A DNA stretch of 64,000 nucleotides from an uncultured Gammaproteobacteria bacterium. Lineage in GTDB: Bacteria; Pseudomonadota; Gammaproteobacteria; Pseudomonadales; UBA5518. This document shows positions 40,320 to 48,709 of this stretch, one piece after another. The position numbers and the translations under genes are program-made. The stretch is from assembly GCA_903928015.1 (NCBI GenBank), contig CAIYPF010000065.1, positions 1 to 64,000 on the forward strand, in the 5' to 3' direction. How positions within the stretch are numbered: position 1 is the stretch's first letter; every line of letters starts with the position of its first letter. The notes beneath the pieces are model-generated. The model saw nothing but the letters and a program-made list of their open reading frames with translations, did not search any database and was not told where the DNA came from.

Positions 40320-41294
40320 ATGGCGCGATTCATTCTTGGACACGCTTTCCGCTCTCTTGGCGATCGCAACCCGGGCGTGCAGCGCGCCCTCTTCCTGCTT
40401 GACCATGCGTTCTTCAGCGCACTGCTCTGGCTGATCCGTCTTTTACCGCCCGTACCCGCGGCACGTTTCGGCGCCCGTATAGGCGCCTTTCTCGGGCCGC
40501 GATTCAAGAAAAGCCGCGCCCTGGAGGAGAACTTCCGCGTGGCGCTTCCGGAGTTGGACGCCGCAGCCCGTCGAGACGCAGCTCGCGAGGCATGGGGCAA
40601 CGCAGGCGCGGTATTCGCCGAATTCGCGCATCTGGAGGCGATCTCGGATCCGCAAGGCGACGGCCTGGAGGTGCGGATTCTGGGCGAGATCGCCGCATTC
40701 ACGGATTCCACCAAACCGGCCATCTTCGTGCTGCCCCATCAGGGGAACTGGGAAATGTCCGGCGCCGCGATCGTGCGGCAAGGCGTTCCGCTCACCGCAG
40801 TGTATTCACCCCCAACCAACCCCTTGCTCGGCGAACTCCTTCGCAGATGGCGCATCCGTATCGGCTGCGAACTGATCGCGCGCGACGAAAGCATGCGCCC
40901 GATGATCAAGGCCTTGTCGTCGGGGCGTTCCCTCGGAATTGTGATGGACCGGCGCGTCGACAGCGGAAAACCCGTGATGCTGTTCGGCCATCCCAAGCCA
41001 ACCACGCTGGTCCCCGCACGCCTTGCCATACGGTATGGCTACGAGCTCGTGCCTATTCACGTCGAAAGACTGGGCCCGGCGCGTTTCAGGGTGAGCTTTC
41101 ACCCTCCGGTAGCCGTACCCGAGGGCGACGATGAACTGCAGCAAGCGCTGGAGATGACAGAGCAGCTCCATCGTCTCTTCGAGCAATGGATCCGCCAGTG
41201 CCCCGGCAGTTGGTTCGCCTCGAAACGGCTGTGGCCCAAAGAGACCTACACCTCCGCGGCCAAGGCCCCGGACACCAGGAGTGCAATGCCATGA
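40320..41294 (+). CDS. Lauroyl/myristoyl-type acyltransferase (LpxL/M family), with intact HX4E
   Basis: This 324-residue inner-membrane acyltransferase transfers acyl chains, in known members to lipid A, and is anchored by an N-terminal helix (about 28-46). The catalytic dyad is H140 and E145 in LPHQGNWEM, and the later family blocks around RPMIKALSSGRSLGIVMDRR and VPARLAIRYGYELVPIHVER are seen. It overlaps the next gene (ATGA). The acyl chain and acceptor are not set by sequence; phospholipid or ornithine-lipid acylation are alternatives to lipid A. Confidence 0.87.
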   Translation: MARFILGHAFRSLGDRNPGVQRALFLLDHAFFSALLWLIRLLPPVPAARFGARIGAFLGPRFKKSRALEENFRVALPELDAAARRDAAREAWGNAGAVFAEFAHLEAISDPQGDGLEVRILGEIAAFTDSTKPAIFVLPHQGNWEMSGAAIVRQGVPLTAVYSPPTNPLLGELLRRWRIRIGCELIARDESMRPMIKALSSGRSLGIVMDRRVDSGKPVMLFGHPKPTTLVPARLAIRYGYELVPIHVERLGPARFRVSFHPPVAVPEGDDELQQALEMTEQLHRLFEQWIRQCPGSWFASKRLWPKETYTSAAKAPDTRSAMP

Positions 41295-41920
41295 GCAACA
41301 GGCCATCGGCTCGCCACGAAGAAGCCTCGATACGGCTCTTCGAGAACAACTTCCTCGAAGCACTGACGCACGTGCACCCTATCGTGCCCCTGCTGTTCTG
41401 GTCACCGGTGGTGGCGTGGCTGCTGTGGAACTCGCGTTCATCCGACACGCTTGGGGCGGGCGGCATCGCACTTGCTGCCGTTGCGGGCGTGGCCGTATGG
41501 ACACTCAGCGAATACCTGTTGCACCGCTTCCTGTTCCACTTCAACGCGACCAGCCGTATCGGCAAATATCTGGTGTTCATGTTCCACGGCGTGCATCACG
41601 ACGCGCCGCGCGACAAATCCCGTCTGGTGATGCCGCCTGCGGGCGCCGTAATCGTGATGTTCTTCCTGTGGCAGCTGTTCGGGCTGGTCGTACCCGAGCC
41701 CTGGCTGGAGCCTTTTCTCGCATTCTTCATCGTCGGTTACCTCTGCTACGACTACATCCACTACGGCACGCACCATTTCCCGATGCGACATCCGGTGCTG
41801 CATTTCCTGAAGGTCTACCACCTGCAGCACCACCATGGCTCGAAGGGGCTTCGCTACGGTGTGAGCTCGCCTCTCTGGGATCACGTGTTCCGCACCTATC
41901 CGCCTGAGGGAGCGCGCTGA
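41291..41920 (+). CDS. Fatty-acid hydroxylase-superfamily membrane protein
   Basis: This 209-residue membrane protein carries the di-iron histidine pattern of the sterol desaturase/fatty-acid hydroxylase family: H78RFLFH83, H99GVHH103, H157YGTHH162 and H177LQHHH182, with four likely helices (near 33-47, 56-72, 117-134, 140-155). It resembles bacterial relatives of the fatty-acid 2-hydroxylase type. It starts in the stop of the first acyltransferase and is followed by a second, so it most likely hydroxylates an acyl chain of the lipid those enzymes build. The substrate is inferred from context. Confidence 0.85.
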   Translation: MSNRPSARHEEASIRLFENNFLEALTHVHPIVPLLFWSPVVAWLLWNSRSSDTLGAGGIALAAVAGVAVWTLSEYLLHRFLFHFNATSRIGKYLVFMFHGVHHDAPRDKSRLVMPPAGAVIVMFFLWQLFGLVVPEPWLEPFLAFFIVGYLCYDYIHYGTHHFPMRHPVLHFLKVYHLQHHHGSKGLRYGVSSPLWDHVFRTYPPEGAR

Positions 41921-41944
41921 ACCATCGCCAAGGGCTGGAGCACG

Positions 41945-42892
41945 ATGGCCGAGCACCTGTTGCTACCCAAACGCCTCGCCAGGGCTTTTCCCAGGCTGGG
42001 AGTCTTGGCGCAGCGCATGGAGTCGGGCTTCCTGCGCGCGCTGGTCGGGCTGCTCCGCATATTGCCGATAGCGTGCTCGTTCGCTCTTGCACGCGGGTGC
42101 ATGCGGATTCTCGGGCCCCTCACGCCGCTCTGGGACAAGGTCTCACGCAATCACGCAATCGCTTTCCCCGAACTCGGTGCAAGCAGTCGCAGGGCGCTGC
42201 GTCGCCAGACCTTTTCGCACCTTGGCGATGCCATCGCAGAACTGGTGCTCGCGCCAGATCTTTACGCGCCGGAAGACGAGCGCATCGAGTGGATTGCCGA
42301 CCCTTCCCTCCTGGACATCCTGGCGGAAGGAAGGCCGATGGTGATGGTCACGGGACACGTCGGCGCTTGGCAGCTCACCAACATGATCTCGCGCCACTGG
42401 GGTATCCCGCTCACCTCGCTGTACGCCGAAGAATCCAACCCGGGGCTCGCCGAACTGATGCTCGAACTTCGCAATGGCCTGGGTTGCCGTTGGCTCCCAA
42501 GCGCTGGCGGCATACGGACCCTGCTTGAGGAGCTGCGCGCGGGGCACTCCGTAGGGCTTGCCTGCGATACACGGATGGATCAGGGAGAGCCCGTTCAGTT
42601 CTTTGGTCATGCGGTGCTGAGCAACACCGTGCCCGCGCGGCTGGCCCTGCGGTTAGGTGCACCACTGGTGCCGGTTCTGGCCGAACGCCTGCCGGGGCAG
42701 CGCTACAGGATCAGCCTGCAGGCCCCTGTCACGGCACCGGATACAGCGCGATCCGCGAGCGAGCAAGCCCTGGAGATGACGGCAGCCATGATGGTCCGCT
42801 TCGAAACCTGGGTAAGGGACACACCCGCCGAGTGGATGTGTCTCTCGAGGCGCTTCACGAAGGAGCAGGACAAGGCCGCACGCTACCAGTAG
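41945..42892 (+). CDS. LpxL-like acyltransferase with HX4Q in place of HX4(D/E)
   Basis: This 315-residue protein is a second family member, only distantly like the first: GHVGAWQLTN holds H138 but position 143 is Gln, not Asp or Glu. Other blocks (TPLWDKVSRNHAIAFPELG, SVGLACDTRMDQGEPVQFFG, NTVPARLALRLGAPLVPV) are intact, so this is not decay. It may have a shifted chemistry, a different acceptor, or a non-catalytic role with the neighbours. It starts 24 bases after the hydroxylase stop. Its end overlaps the convergent mepK by ten bases. Confidence 0.83.
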   Translation: MAEHLLLPKRLARAFPRLGVLAQRMESGFLRALVGLLRILPIACSFALARGCMRILGPLTPLWDKVSRNHAIAFPELGASSRRALRRQTFSHLGDAIAELVLAPDLYAPEDERIEWIADPSLLDILAEGRPMVMVTGHVGAWQLTNMISRHWGIPLTSLYAEESNPGLAELMLELRNGLGCRWLPSAGGIRTLLEELRAGHSVGLACDTRMDQGEPVQFFGHAVLSNTVPARLALRLGAPLVPVLAERLPGQRYRISLQAPVTAPDTARSASEQALEMTAAMMVRFETWVRDTPAEWMCLSRRFTKEQDKAARYQ

Positions 42893-43434
42893 CGCACGCG
42901 CCCCGTATCGACGTGAATGAAGTTCGAGCTGGTGTAGAGCCCCACACCGCCCGATCGCATTCCCACCGCTGCCCGGTGCAACGCGCTCAGATCACAACCC
43001 GGCAAACGGATGTCGATCGCCTTGCCGAGCATGTGCATGCTCGACTGCGCAACGCCCGAGCTGTGCGAGCGCAGCATGGCGTTACTGGCTGGGGAGCGAT
43101 AACCGGAGATCACCTCGAAGTTCGCCTCTCGTCCGACCAGCGATTTGAGTCGTGCCAGAAGGTCCAGCAAGCGGGTATCGATGGCGTGCTCCAGATTGCT
43201 GCGATGATCGCGAAGCACATGGTTGATGTCGGCAAGAGCATCCGGAAGATAGCGGCCGTTCTCCCAGTACGGCACTCGCAGCCGCTCTCCGGTGTGGAGG
43301 TTGAGGAAGCCGAGTTCGCGTGCAGGCAAGGCAGCGAAGGCTCTCCCCGCTGCCGAGCAGGCCAGCGCTGCCCCGGCGGCCAGACGCAAGAAGCAACGAC
43401 GCGAGGGAGCGCCTATCCCGGTTTTATCGAGCAT
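42883..43434 (-). CDS. mepK: MepK/YcbK-like murein endopeptidase
   Basis: The 183-residue M15-type peptidase cleaves peptidoglycan cross-links; E. coli MepK acts on meso-DAP 3-3 cross-links. A Tat-type signal (SRRCFLRLAAG near 11-21) leads to LNLHTGERLRVPYWENGRY, ISGYRSPASNAMLR and the zinc ligands in HMLGKAIDI and NFIHVDTGRVRYW. The order and length match E. coli YcbK. It faces the lipid module tail to tail. Confidence 0.93.
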   Translation of the reverse strand: MLDKTGIGAPSRRCFLRLAAGAALACSAAGRAFAALPARELGFLNLHTGERLRVPYWENGRYLPDALADINHVLRDHRSNLEHAIDTRLLDLLARLKSLVGREANFEVISGYRSPASNAMLRSHSSGVAQSSMHMLGKAIDIRLPGCDLSALHRAAVGMRSGGVGLYTSSNFIHVDTGRVRYW

Positions 43435-43660
43435 CAGGATTTCCGGAAGAACAGATCAAGGGGCACCTTACGCGCCGCGGACGGCAGCGTAAACCCTGCT
43501 GGAGAGGCTATAGCGCAGGTCACTGCTGCTATGATCGCGGCCCTGACGTTGAACGTACAAAGGGCCATCACCCGGCCGGCGCGACCTGCCTGAGGCAACC
43601 CGGGCAAGACCTCCGGACGCAGGTGACAGAGCAACTTCGGAAGCCGGACTCTCAGCCACA

Positions 43661-45742
43661 ATGAAACACCGCTTTGATCTCGCAACAGTTCTGCTTCTTT
43701 CGTCCTGCCTCGCCCAGCACGTGTTTGCGGCCGAACTCGAGACTGTCGTCGTAACTGCGACCCGCGATACCCGCAACGCCGGTGCTCTGCCGTCCAGCCT
43801 GAGCGCCTTGAGTGCCGCCGAACTCCAGATGATCGGTGCCGTTCACATCAGTGAAGCGCTTGCCCGGGTGCCAGGCACCTGGATCAGCCGCGGCAACGGC
43901 CAGGAAAACCTCACGGCCATCCGCTCGCCGGTGTTCACCGGTGCGGGCAGTTGCGGCGCGTTCTATCTGGCTGAAGACGGCGTTCCGATCCGCCCCAGCG
44001 GCTTCTGCAATGTAAACGCGCTTTCGGAAGTGAATGGAGAGCAGGCAGAGCGCATAGAGGTGCTTCGCGGACCGGGGACAGCCGTGCACGGCGCCAACGC
44101 ACAGCACGGCGTCATCAACGTGATCACGCGAGCACCACCCCGAGATGGCACGGAGCGGGTAATCGCACTCGAGGCCGGGGCGAACGACTACACCCGGCTG
44201 CTGGGCCGACTCGGCGCGGGCGATGCGGATCAAGGCTGGCTTCTCACACTGAACGCCTCGCACGATGATGGCTACAAGAGGAGCTCGGGCTACGAGCAGC
44301 AGAAACTCGGTCTTCGCAACGACCTCGACTGGGACGGCGGGCATTTCTCCTCCCGTTACAGCTTCATGAATCTGGAACAGGACACAGCGGGCTTCATCAT
44401 CGGCGAGGGAAGCTACCGCCGCACCGACACCCGACGCGACAACCCGAATCCCGAATCCTTCCGCGACAACAGGGTGCACCGCTGGAGCGGTGAACTCCGG
44501 CTCGATGGCCCCGGCGAGAGCGAATTCACGCTTAGCCCTTACCTGCGCCACCAGGACATGCGATTCCTGCAGCACTTCCTGCTCGGCGAGCCGCTGGAGG
44601 AGAACGGCGTGGAGGCTGCAGGACTGCAGTCCGCGTGGACGACGCCCATGGGTTCGGAGTCGCGATTGAGTGCCGGCATCGACGGCGAGTGGGCTGAGGG
44701 CTGGCTCAAAGAAACCCAGGCTGCTGCGATACCCGGCAACAGCTCACTGCCCGCGGGCAGGCACTATGACTACCGCGTCGACAGCGCCATGACGTCTGCC
44801 TTCTCGCAACTCGAGTGGCAGGCCCTCCCCCGCACCCGCGTGCTGGCAGGCCTTCGACTCGAACGTCAGGGCTACGACTACGACAACCGCATGATCGACG
44901 GTGCGACACGGGACGATGGCAGCCCCTGCGGGCCGCCCGGCCGCCCGGCGCCCTGCCGCTATTCTCGCCCCGGAGACAGCCGTGACAGTTTCACCGAGTG
45001 GTCATGGAACGCAGGCCTGGTCCACTCACTGGGCGCGGACCAGGATCTGATCCTGAACGCGGGTCGGGGGTTCCGTCCGCCGCAAACAGCAGAACTCTAT
45101 CGCCTCCAGGCCGGGCAACTGACGACCGACATCCAGCCAGAACAGGCTGACAGCATCGAGGCGGGGCTGCGCGGCAGGTTTGGCCCCGCAGACTACTCGC
45201 TTGTCGCCTACGCCATGGAAAAGCACGAGGTCATCTATCAGGACGCTGACCGCCGCAACGTGAGCGGGGCTCGCACGAAGCACCGCGGCTTCGAGTACTC
45301 CGCAGGCTTGCAGCTGGGCGAAAGCTGGCGCCTCTCGGCGGACGGAACCGTGGCGGCTCACCGTTACGACAGTGCGGATCCGCTGCAGGGTCTGCCGGCC
45401 GGCACCGATATCAAGGGCAATGATATCGACACCGCGCCTCGCAATTTCTCGTCGGTGAGGCTGTCATGGGAGGCAAACAGCAAGACCAGCGCGGAACTGG
45501 AGTGGCAGCACATGGGTCGTTACTTCCTCGAACCCACCCAGAGCTTCGACTACCCGGGTCACGACCTGCTGCACCTGAGGGTACGGCATACGGTGGCGCC
45601 CGGCTGGTCTGTCACAGCCCGCCTCAGCAATCTGCTCGACGAGGACTACGCCGAGCGCGCTGACTATGCCTTCGGGGATTACCGCTATTTCGTGGGAGAG
45701 CCCCGCGAACTCTTCCTCGAGATCGCGTGGGAGCAACCCTAG
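43661..45742 (+). CDS. TonB-dependent outer-membrane receptor
   Basis: This 693-residue receptor has a signal peptide (1-23), a TonB box (ETVVVTATR near 27-35), a plug domain (to about 160) and a 22-stranded barrel ending in LFLEIAWEQP with an aromatic near the C-terminus. Four cysteines in the mature protein form two local pairs, C98/C116 in the plug and C423/C432 in a barrel loop, unusual for an outer-membrane protein. The ligand (siderophore, cobalamin or other) cannot be told. No riboswitch was seen in the 226-base upstream gap; TGCTATGAT at 43527 is a possible -10. Confidence 0.92.
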   Translation: MKHRFDLATVLLLSSCLAQHVFAAELETVVVTATRDTRNAGALPSSLSALSAAELQMIGAVHISEALARVPGTWISRGNGQENLTAIRSPVFTGAGSCGAFYLAEDGVPIRPSGFCNVNALSEVNGEQAERIEVLRGPGTAVHGANAQHGVINVITRAPPRDGTERVIALEAGANDYTRLLGRLGAGDADQGWLLTLNASHDDGYKRSSGYEQQKLGLRNDLDWDGGHFSSRYSFMNLEQDTAGFIIGEGSYRRTDTRRDNPNPESFRDNRVHRWSGELRLDGPGESEFTLSPYLRHQDMRFLQHFLLGEPLEENGVEAAGLQSAWTTPMGSESRLSAGIDGEWAEGWLKETQAAAIPGNSSLPAGRHYDYRVDSAMTSAFSQLEWQALPRTRVLAGLRLERQGYDYDNRMIDGATRDDGSPCGPPGRPAPCRYSRPGDSRDSFTEWSWNAGLVHSLGADQDLILNAGRGFRPPQTAELYRLQAGQLTTDIQPEQADSIEAGLRGRFGPADYSLVAYAMEKHEVIYQDADRRNVSGARTKHRGFEYSAGLQLGESWRLSADGTVAAHRYDSADPLQGLPAGTDIKGNDIDTAPRNFSSVRLSWEANSKTSAELEWQHMGRYFLEPTQSFDYPGHDLLHLRVRHTVAPGWSVTARLSNLLDEDYAERADYAFGDYRYFVGEPRELFLEIAWEQP

Positions 45743-45776
45743 GCCGGGCAATCGCCCGACCCAGGGAGCTGTATCG

Positions 45777-46829
45777 CTAACGCAAACCGGCGTTGATGCT
45801 GTCCAGCATCTTGCTGCCGGGACAGAGGTCCTTCTCCTGCATCGAATTGAGCGGCCGGGGCGAGGTTCCGAGAACCTTGTGCAGATCGGGCGCGTCCTTG
45901 TCGATATACAGCAGGCCGGTGAGCGTGCGTCCCGCCTGCTCGTGCTCGGCGATGGCGCGCAGCGCCGCCTGCGGATCCTCGATGTCGTACTCCTGACCCG
46001 AATCCTTGTGCAGACGGACAACCGAGCCGTCGTGCATACGCACCTCGAAGGTGGTGCCCGCCTCGTAGCTTGCCTTGATCTCGTCCCGAATGGGCACGAA
46101 ATCAACCGGAGCGGGATCGATGTGATCACGCACGTGGACGTAGCTCTTGGTGGAGCCGGTGTGGTTGTTGAACGTCACGCACGGTGACATGACATCCAGC
46201 AGCGCAAAGCCCTTGTGACTGAGCGCAGCCTGGATGAGAGGAACGAGCTGATGCCTGTCACCGGAGAAACTCCGCGCCACGAAGGTGGCACCCAACTGGA
46301 TCGCCAGACTCGCGAGATCGATGGCCTCGTAGGGGTTGCTTGCGCCCTTCTTGCTTTTTGATCCGCGATCCGCCGTGGCCGAGTCCTGACCCTTGGTAAG
46401 CCCGTAGCAGCCGTTGTTCTCGACGATGTAGGTCATGTTGAGGTTGCGGCGCACGACGTGCGCGAACTGACCCATTCCGATGGAGGCGGAGTCGCCATCG
46501 CCCGAAACCCCGATGTACACCAACTCGTTGTTGGCGAGGCTCGCACCGGTGGCAACCGAGGGCATGCGTCCGTGCACGGAGTTGAAACCGTGGGAGCGCC
46601 CAAGGAAATACGCCGGCGTCTTGGACGAGCACCCGATGCCGGACAGCTTGGCAATGCGATGGGGTTCCAGCGGAAGCCCGAAGCATGCCTCGATGATGGC
46701 TGCGCTGATGGAGTCGTGGCCGCATCCCGCACACAGCGTGGAGATGGAACCCTCGTAGTCGCGGCGCGTGTAGCCGAGGGGATTCGTGGGCGCGTCTGGG
46801 TGGCGGAAATTGGGACGCTGGTAGGTCAT
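45777..46829 (-). CDS. korB: 2-oxoglutarate oxidoreductase beta subunit (KorB)
   Basis: This 350-residue subunit binds thiamin pyrophosphate and a 4Fe-4S cluster. The N-terminal C33AGC36GH is followed by GIGCSSKTPAY, the TPP motif GDGDSASIGMGQF and the Mg-site region ENNGCYGLTKGQ. ATG at 46829 overlaps the korA stop. Together with KorA it decarboxylates a 2-oxoacid in a CoA-dependent, reversible, low-potential reaction. Assignment to 2-oxoglutarate follows subunit type and gene order, not a visible substrate residue. Confidence 0.9.
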   Translation of the reverse strand: MTYQRPNFRHPDAPTNPLGYTRRDYEGSISTLCAGCGHDSISAAIIEACFGLPLEPHRIAKLSGIGCSSKTPAYFLGRSHGFNSVHGRMPSVATGASLANNELVYIGVSGDGDSASIGMGQFAHVVRRNLNMTYIVENNGCYGLTKGQDSATADRGSKSKKGASNPYEAIDLASLAIQLGATFVARSFSGDRHQLVPLIQAALSHKGFALLDVMSPCVTFNNHTGSTKSYVHVRDHIDPAPVDFVPIRDEIKASYEAGTTFEVRMHDGSVVRLHKDSGQEYDIEDPQAALRAIAEHEQAGRTLTGLLYIDKDAPDLHKVLGTSPRPLNSMQEKDLCPGSKMLDSINAGLR

Positions 46830-48709
46830 GCCATGGTTCTCCCGGAACTGCTGCGTTTCTGCGCGATATCGGTGACGTTGGCACCGCCGAGGCGGCTGCG
46901 GATGTGTCCCGCAATATGCCGGGCGGTGATGGGCAAGCCGTCGTAGTTGACCACGGACACCAGTTTCTCCCGCGTCGCGCAATTGCTTTCGTTAAGAAGC
47001 AGGCGCCGCATCTGTCCGTCGCGGTTCTGCTCGATGACGAAGATGGTGTCGTGCTCGTCGATGAACTGCTCTACCTCGCGCGTGAACGGGAACGCCCTCA
47101 GGCGGAGCGCATCGATCGCGTAGCCCTCTTCCTCGAGGATCTCGAGCGCCTCGTAGGCAGGCGAGGCGGTCGTACCGAAGAACAGCGTGCCGATGCGCGT
47201 GGGTTGCGCCGCGGGCTTGATCTTGGGAGCCGGTACATAGCGCTTGGCTGTCTCGAACTTGAGCAGCAGGCGGTCCATGTTGCGCACGTAGGCGTCACCA
47301 TCCTCGGTGTAGATGGCATAGTCGTCACGCGAGGTACCCCGGGTCGTGAACGCACCCTTGGTGGGATGGGCTCCGGGCAGGGTGCGATACGTAATCCCGT
47401 CGCCGTCGACGTCGAGGTAGCGCCCGAAGCGGGACTGCAACTTGTCCAGGGCTTCGCCATCGAGCACCTTGCCCCTGTCGAAGCGGTAGGCGTCGTCGAA
47501 CTCGAGCGGGGGGGACATGCAGTCGTTCATGCCCAACTCGAGATCCGTAAGCATGATGACCGGGGTCTGCAGGCGCTCGGCAAGATCAAAGGCATTCACC
47601 GTGAGGCTGAAGCACTCTGCAGGCGTGGCCGGAAACAGCAATACGTGCTTGGTGTCGCCATGGGAAGCGTAGGCCGCCGCGAGGATATCGGACTGCTGCG
47701 TGCGGGTTGGCATGCCGGTTGATGGACCGGCGCGCTGCACGTCCACCAGAACGGTGGGAATTTCCGCGAAATAAGCCAGACCCAGAAATTCCCCCATGAG
47801 CGAGAGTCCGGGGCCGCTGGTGGCCGTGAACGAACGCGCCCCGTTCCAGGCGGCACCGATAACCATGCCGATAGCGGAAAGCTCGTCTTCGGCCTGCACC
47901 ACGGCATAGTTTTTCTGACCCGTACCGGGGTCGATCCGCATGCGTGTGCAATATCGCTCGAAGGCTTCCGCCACGGAGGTGGACGGCGTGATCGGGTACC
48001 AGGCCATGACGGTCGCCCCGCCGTACACAGCACCGAGTCCCGTCGCGGTATTGCCGTCCATCAGGATGTGGTCGACACCCGACATGTGAGGTGCAATGTC
48101 GCCACCACGCTTCACGCGGATGCCGAGCGGGCACTCGAAGTGCTTCATCGCGTAATGGTGTCCGAGCTCCAGCGCATGGATGTTGGGACTTACCAGTTTT
48201 TCCTTGCCTTTGAACTGGTCGGAAATCAGGTCTTTCAGCACCTGGAACTCGATCTCCAGGAGGGCCGACAACGCGCCCACGTAGATCATGTTCTTGAAGA
48301 GCAGGCGCTGCCGCGCATCGGTGTACTCGCGCAGGCAGATCTCGGTCAGAGGCAAACCGAGGTAGTTGATGTCATCGCGTACCAAACGGGGATCGATCGG
48401 CTTGGTCGAGTCGTACAGGAAGTAGCCACCTGGCTCCACGTCCTTCACGTCACGCTCCATGCTCTGCGGATTCACGCAGACCATGAGGTCCACTCCGCCC
48501 CTGCGTCCAAGGTAGCCCTTGTGGCTCACCCGCACCTCGTACCAGGTCGGCAGTCCCTGGATGTTCGAGGGGAAGATGTTCCGCGGGCTCACCGGAATGC
48601 CCATCCGGAAAATCGACTTGGCAAAAAGGCTGTTGGCGCTCGCCGAACCCGTGCCGTTGACGTTGGCGAATTTGACGACGAAATCGTTTACCGCTTGCTT
48701 GGCGCGCAT
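46826..48709 (-). CDS. korA: 2-oxoglutarate oxidoreductase alpha subunit (fused gamma-alpha, KorA)
   Basis: The 627-residue protein fuses the gamma domain (about 1-190, with GTGSASANSLFAKSIFRMG and LPTWYEVRVSHKGYLGRRGG) to the alpha pyrimidine-binding domains (AWYPITPSTSVAEAF, AEDELSAIGMVIGAAWNGARSF, SGPGLSLMGEFLGLAYFAE). The ATG at 48709 begins MRAKQAVNDFVVKF and overlaps the korC stop by 22 bases; frame above it is non-homologous. Length fits the two-subunit Kor enzymes. Confidence 0.92.
   Translation of the reverse strand: MRAKQAVNDFVVKFANVNGTGSASANSLFAKSIFRMGIPVSPRNIFPSNIQGLPTWYEVRVSHKGYLGRRGGVDLMVCVNPQSMERDVKDVEPGGYFLYDSTKPIDPRLVRDDINYLGLPLTEICLREYTDARQRLLFKNMIYVGALSALLEIEFQVLKDLISDQFKGKEKLVSPNIHALELGHHYAMKHFECPLGIRVKRGGDIAPHMSGVDHILMDGNTATGLGAVYGGATVMAWYPITPSTSVAEAFERYCTRMRIDPGTGQKNYAVVQAEDELSAIGMVIGAAWNGARSFTATSGPGLSLMGEFLGLAYFAEIPTVLVDVQRAGPSTGMPTRTQQSDILAAAYASHGDTKHVLLFPATPAECFSLTVNAFDLAERLQTPVIMLTDLELGMNDCMSPPLEFDDAYRFDRGKVLDGEALDKLQSRFGRYLDVDGDGITYRTLPGAHPTKGAFTTRGTSRDDYAIYTEDGDAYVRNMDRLLLKFETAKRYVPAPKIKPAAQPTRIGTLFFGTTASPAYEALEILEEEGYAIDALRLRAFPFTREVEQFIDEHDTIFVIEQNRDGQMRRLLLNESNCATREKLVSVVNYDGLPITARHIAGHIRSRLGGANVTDIAQKRSSSGRTMA

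Noticed and set aside
43435-43660. Riboswitch upstream of the TonB receptor
   Set aside because: I looked for a cobalamin-type leader and found no conserved core, so the gap is reported only as having a possible -10.
45745-45758. CGGGC/GCCCG stem between the receptor and korB as a terminator
   Set aside because: A five-base stem without a T tract is too weak to call.
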